Position numbers and translations under genes: made by a program
IMG/VR virus record: IMGVR_UViG_3300028883_000992
Coordinates: 27,136 to 91,135 of that record
Direction: 5' to 3' (one strand)
Origin: a virus
Length of the DNA stretch: 64,000 bases
Part shown: piece after piece, positions 62,068 through 64,000 of the stretch
How the letters are laid out: every line of letters starts with the position of its first letter
How positions within the stretch are numbered: the first letter of the stretch is position 1
Notes under the pieces: model-generated
The model's database searches: none
Told to the model about the DNA's origin: nothing
Seen by the model: only the letters and a program-made list of their open reading frames with translations

Positions 62068-63158
62068 TCCCAATCTCCTAAACGTGGAGATATTTTATCT
62101 CCCCACCAATATAAACAATTTTTAGTCTGATGTAAAGAACATTTTTCACATACATTATACCGATTTTTAACATATTGTCCATCAATCATGGATCGAACTG
62201 TACCGACAATATCATTGTCTTCACATCCATCAATAGAGTAATATGACTCAGAATCTAATTTAATAAGGCTATCTGATTTTGGATAAATAAACTCAGTTCC
62301 CTTATTAAAAAATCCATTAACAAATGTATAAAAACGTAAATTAGTTGTTATACACTCATCAGGTATACCATCCCATACATACTTTTGATCTTTAGTTAAT
62401 GGCGATAAAATTACCCTATTGACATCAAAAAGCATAGATAAAGATGTCATAATAGACGACTGTGCACCAACAAGCACATCAATAACATCATTCATCATTA
62501 TACCTAAATTGACCATATCAATAGATGGCAATACCATAATATCCTTTTGATCTTTTACTAATTCTTGTATTATAGGTGCATACATTTGAGCATTAAATTG
62601 ATCTGGTGCTACATTAAATAAAACGAACCCAACCTCTAAATCCCTAAATTTTTCAATCAAAGACTTTAGCTTATCTGGAGACATCGTATAAAGTTGTGAT
62701 TTAGGATTATTTGGGATAGGATTGGTCAACATTATACCTATATACTTAGATTTACCAAGTTTAATAAGGCCATCACCTATATTTTTATAAAAGAAATCAT
62801 AGTCGTCTTTTATAAAACTAAATTTTAAGTCTCCATAACCTTCATCAATACACCGCTTCCACCCATCAGGTGTATCTAAATCTCCAAAATAATATTCAGG
62901 GTTCCAATTTTTATCAACCACAAAATTTTCATCAATTATTAGCTCATATTGAGTCCAAGTAGCTTTATTGCCATAAATAGATTGTAAAACCACTTCATCA
63001 ACAGCATTAGATCGCCTAAATAACTTAGTTTGATATTTATTACATCCAAAAAATATCTTAGCATCATCATATTTTTTTCTAAATAACGGGATCAAAGAAT
63101 AACCACAAAGCACATCATTGAAAGTGGGACTCCTTGACTCTATAAGAATTCTCTTCAT
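62049..63158 (-). CDS. GT9-like (heptosyltransferase-type) glycosyltransferase, 369 aa
   Basis: The N-terminal half matches GT9: SPTFNDVLCGYSLIPLFRKKYDDAKIFFG (GT9 pattern: gD.l...P.l..lr..yP.a.I) and NAVDEVV. The C-terminal half has VGFVLFNVAPDQFNAQMYAP and VIDVLVGAQSSIMTSLSMLF, like the late GT9 donor-binding loop with conserved small residues. A C-terminal Cys cluster (CEKCSLHQTKNC) could bind metal. GT9 enzymes transfer heptose or similar sugars. ATG overlaps the 33-aa ORF (ATGA). Confidence 0.65.
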   Translation of the reverse strand: MKRILIESRSPTFNDVLCGYSLIPLFRKKYDDAKIFFGCNKYQTKLFRRSNAVDEVVLQSIYGNKATWTQYELIIDENFVVDKNWNPEYYFGDLDTPDGWKRCIDEGYGDLKFSFIKDDYDFFYKNIGDGLIKLGKSKYIGIMLTNPIPNNPKSQLYTMSPDKLKSLIEKFRDLEVGFVLFNVAPDQFNAQMYAPIIQELVKDQKDIMVLPSIDMVNLGIMMNDVIDVLVGAQSSIMTSLSMLFDVNRVILSPLTKDQKYVWDGIPDECITTNLRFYTFVNGFFNKGTEFIYPKSDSLIKLDSESYYSIDGCEDNDIVGTVRSMIDGQYVKNRYNVCEKCSLHQTKNCLYWWGDKISPRLGDWEWQNTQ

Positions 63159-63256
63159 TTATCCCTCAAAATCTTTTGTATCTCATATAATACTTCTCTT
63201 ATACCTTTAAGTTCTTCAATCAAAGAACCAAATAATTGTTTTTCCATCTCGTCCAT
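63155..63256 (-). CDS. 33-residue helical protein
   Basis: The frame starts one base after the preceding stop and ends in an ATGA overlap with the GT9-like gene. The product (MEKQLFGSLIEELKGIREVL...) is a single amphipathic helix. The two-sided coupling suggests it is translated. No function can be given. Confidence 0.55.
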   Translation of the reverse strand: MDEMEKQLFGSLIEELKGIREVLYEIQKILRDK

Positions 63257-64000
63257 TCATTTACCCCATTTACCTTGTCGATAAATTTCACCAATATATC
63301 CATAATTACCTATATCTATCAAGTTGTCTGAAATAGTTTCATTTTTAGGTTCTTTTGTACCCACATATTTTACATCATTAATATCTATTTCAAAACCCAT
63401 AAGATTCATAAACCTTATACACTTATCCCACAAGCGAGTTGCAAGTCCAACCATACCAGTACCTTTTATATTTGCAGGACTATAATCCATATTTTTTCTT
63501 ACATGGAGAAAATAAGCGGCAGATTGAATTTCTCTCATAGTTAAAAATTGAACCGAATATTTAACAAGATTATTTTTATTTTCATATAAATCATCCAAAT
63601 CATATGAAAAATCAATATCTAATTCACTTAACCAGTTTTTTTCATTTTGAGTAAGATCACCAAAGCACAGAAAATAAATTGGCATACCTAAAATCAGTGC
63701 ATACTTTATCTCTCTTTTTGTACCTTCAGACTCAAAAAAATCACCAAGTACCAAAAGGGCATCACACCCCAACATTAATTTAAGATACCCATCAGAAAAA
63801 ACCTGTTTATTACCATTTTCAATATCTTTTTCAAAATTAGAATTAAGATGTGGAGATACAGCAACTATACCATTTTCCCACAACTCAGTGCAAACATCAG
63901 CAGCATGCCTTATATTTTCTTGCACATTAGGATTTTTCTTACTATAATCCCCCTCAAAAGAAAATTTACCTGCTACATATACCATTGGATAATTTTTCAT
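63257..64000 (-). CDS. Deoxyribosyltransferase-like / DUF1599 fusion, 247 aa (start at window edge)
   Basis: Residues 5-125 resemble the DUF4406/nucleoside 2-deoxyribosyltransferase fold: MVYVAGKFS, NIRHAADVCTELWENGIVAVSPHL, SDGYLKLMLGCDALLVLG and EGTKREIKYALILGMPIYF. Residues 150-245 (REIQSAAYFLHVRKNMDYSPANI, GLATRLWDKCIRFMNLM, SDNLIDIGNYGYI) resemble DUF1599 (nucleotide-modification-associated) proteins. A fused pair suggests a nucleotide or base modification role. The ATG is the last three bases of the window, so the true start may lie outside. Confidence 0.6.
   Translation of the reverse strand: MKNYPMVYVAGKFSFEGDYSKKNPNVQENIRHAADVCTELWENGIVAVSPHLNSNFEKDIENGNKQVFSDGYLKLMLGCDALLVLGDFFESEGTKREIKYALILGMPIYFLCFGDLTQNEKNWLSELDIDFSYDLDDLYENKNNLVKYSVQFLTMREIQSAAYFLHVRKNMDYSPANIKGTGMVGLATRLWDKCIRFMNLMGFEIDINDVKYVGTKEPKNETISDNLIDIGNYGYIGEIYRQGKWGK

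Noticed and set aside
1-64000. tRNA, rRNA, integrase or lysogeny genes
   Set aside because: No cloverleaf-like sequence, recombinase motif or repressor-like gene was seen on reading both strands; a covariance-model search would be needed to exclude divergent tRNAs.

Overview
The window is part of the genome of a large tailed bacteriophage (Caudoviricetes). It is AT-rich (about one third GC by eye) and very tightly packed. Almost every gene overlaps its neighbour by ATGA, GTGA, TTGA or TAATG. All three standard stop codons end genes, so no recoding is seen, and Shine-Dalgarno sites of the AGGAG/AAAGGA type are common, which points to a bacterial host that uses SD-led initiation. HK97-type head genes, a 1593-residue tape measure and a tail tube gene are present and no sheath gene is seen, so the virion is most likely a long, non-contractile (siphovirus-type) particle. 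No integrase, repressor, tRNA, rRNA or CRISPR array was found. The host cannot be named from the sequence.

Positions 1-9969 are transcribed rightward and hold replication and nucleic-acid genes: an amidase-like protein, a COG3541-type nucleotidyltransferase, RecA, a macro-domain protein, a DnaE-type DNA polymerase III alpha subunit with a well-kept PHP domain, a Lar-like zinc ribbon, a DUF2283-like protein, a DnaG-type primase whose zinc finger is at the C-terminus instead of the N-terminus, and an Ala/Trp-repeat protein with foreign base composition. These genes run head-on into the leftward genes at about 9.95 kb.

Positions 9944-53475 form one leftward structural block. In transcription order it holds: small and large terminase, portal, a membrane protein, prohead protease, scaffold (with a probable nested start), a head protein, major capsid protein, several small head proteins, a roughly 12 kb cassette of fibre-like and exported proteins, head-tail connectors, tail terminator, tail tube, two putative tail-assembly chaperones, tape measure and very large tail-tip/receptor proteins. 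The cassette (31974-44027) is the most unusual part. It contains a 1251-aa BNR-propeller-like protein, a 693-aa protein with 41 uninterrupted 14-residue repeats, a smaller paralogue with the same repeat, a duplicated beta-helix protein, and three proteins with N-terminal export signals.

Two tandem intrinsic terminators (53504-53565) separate the structural block from an upstream leftward block, 53630-64000. That block encodes a sigma-like factor overlapping a sliding clamp (an arrangement reminiscent of T4 late transcription), an HNH nuclease, an HD protein, a TSCPD-domain protein, a DNA-methyltransferase-like protein, a debranching-enzyme-like phosphoesterase with lost metal ligands, three glycosyltransferase-like proteins, a dCMP-deaminase-like protein and a deoxyribosyltransferase-like/DUF1599 fusion. 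Together these suggest nucleotide metabolism and possibly base modification plus glycosylation. This is inference from family membership only.
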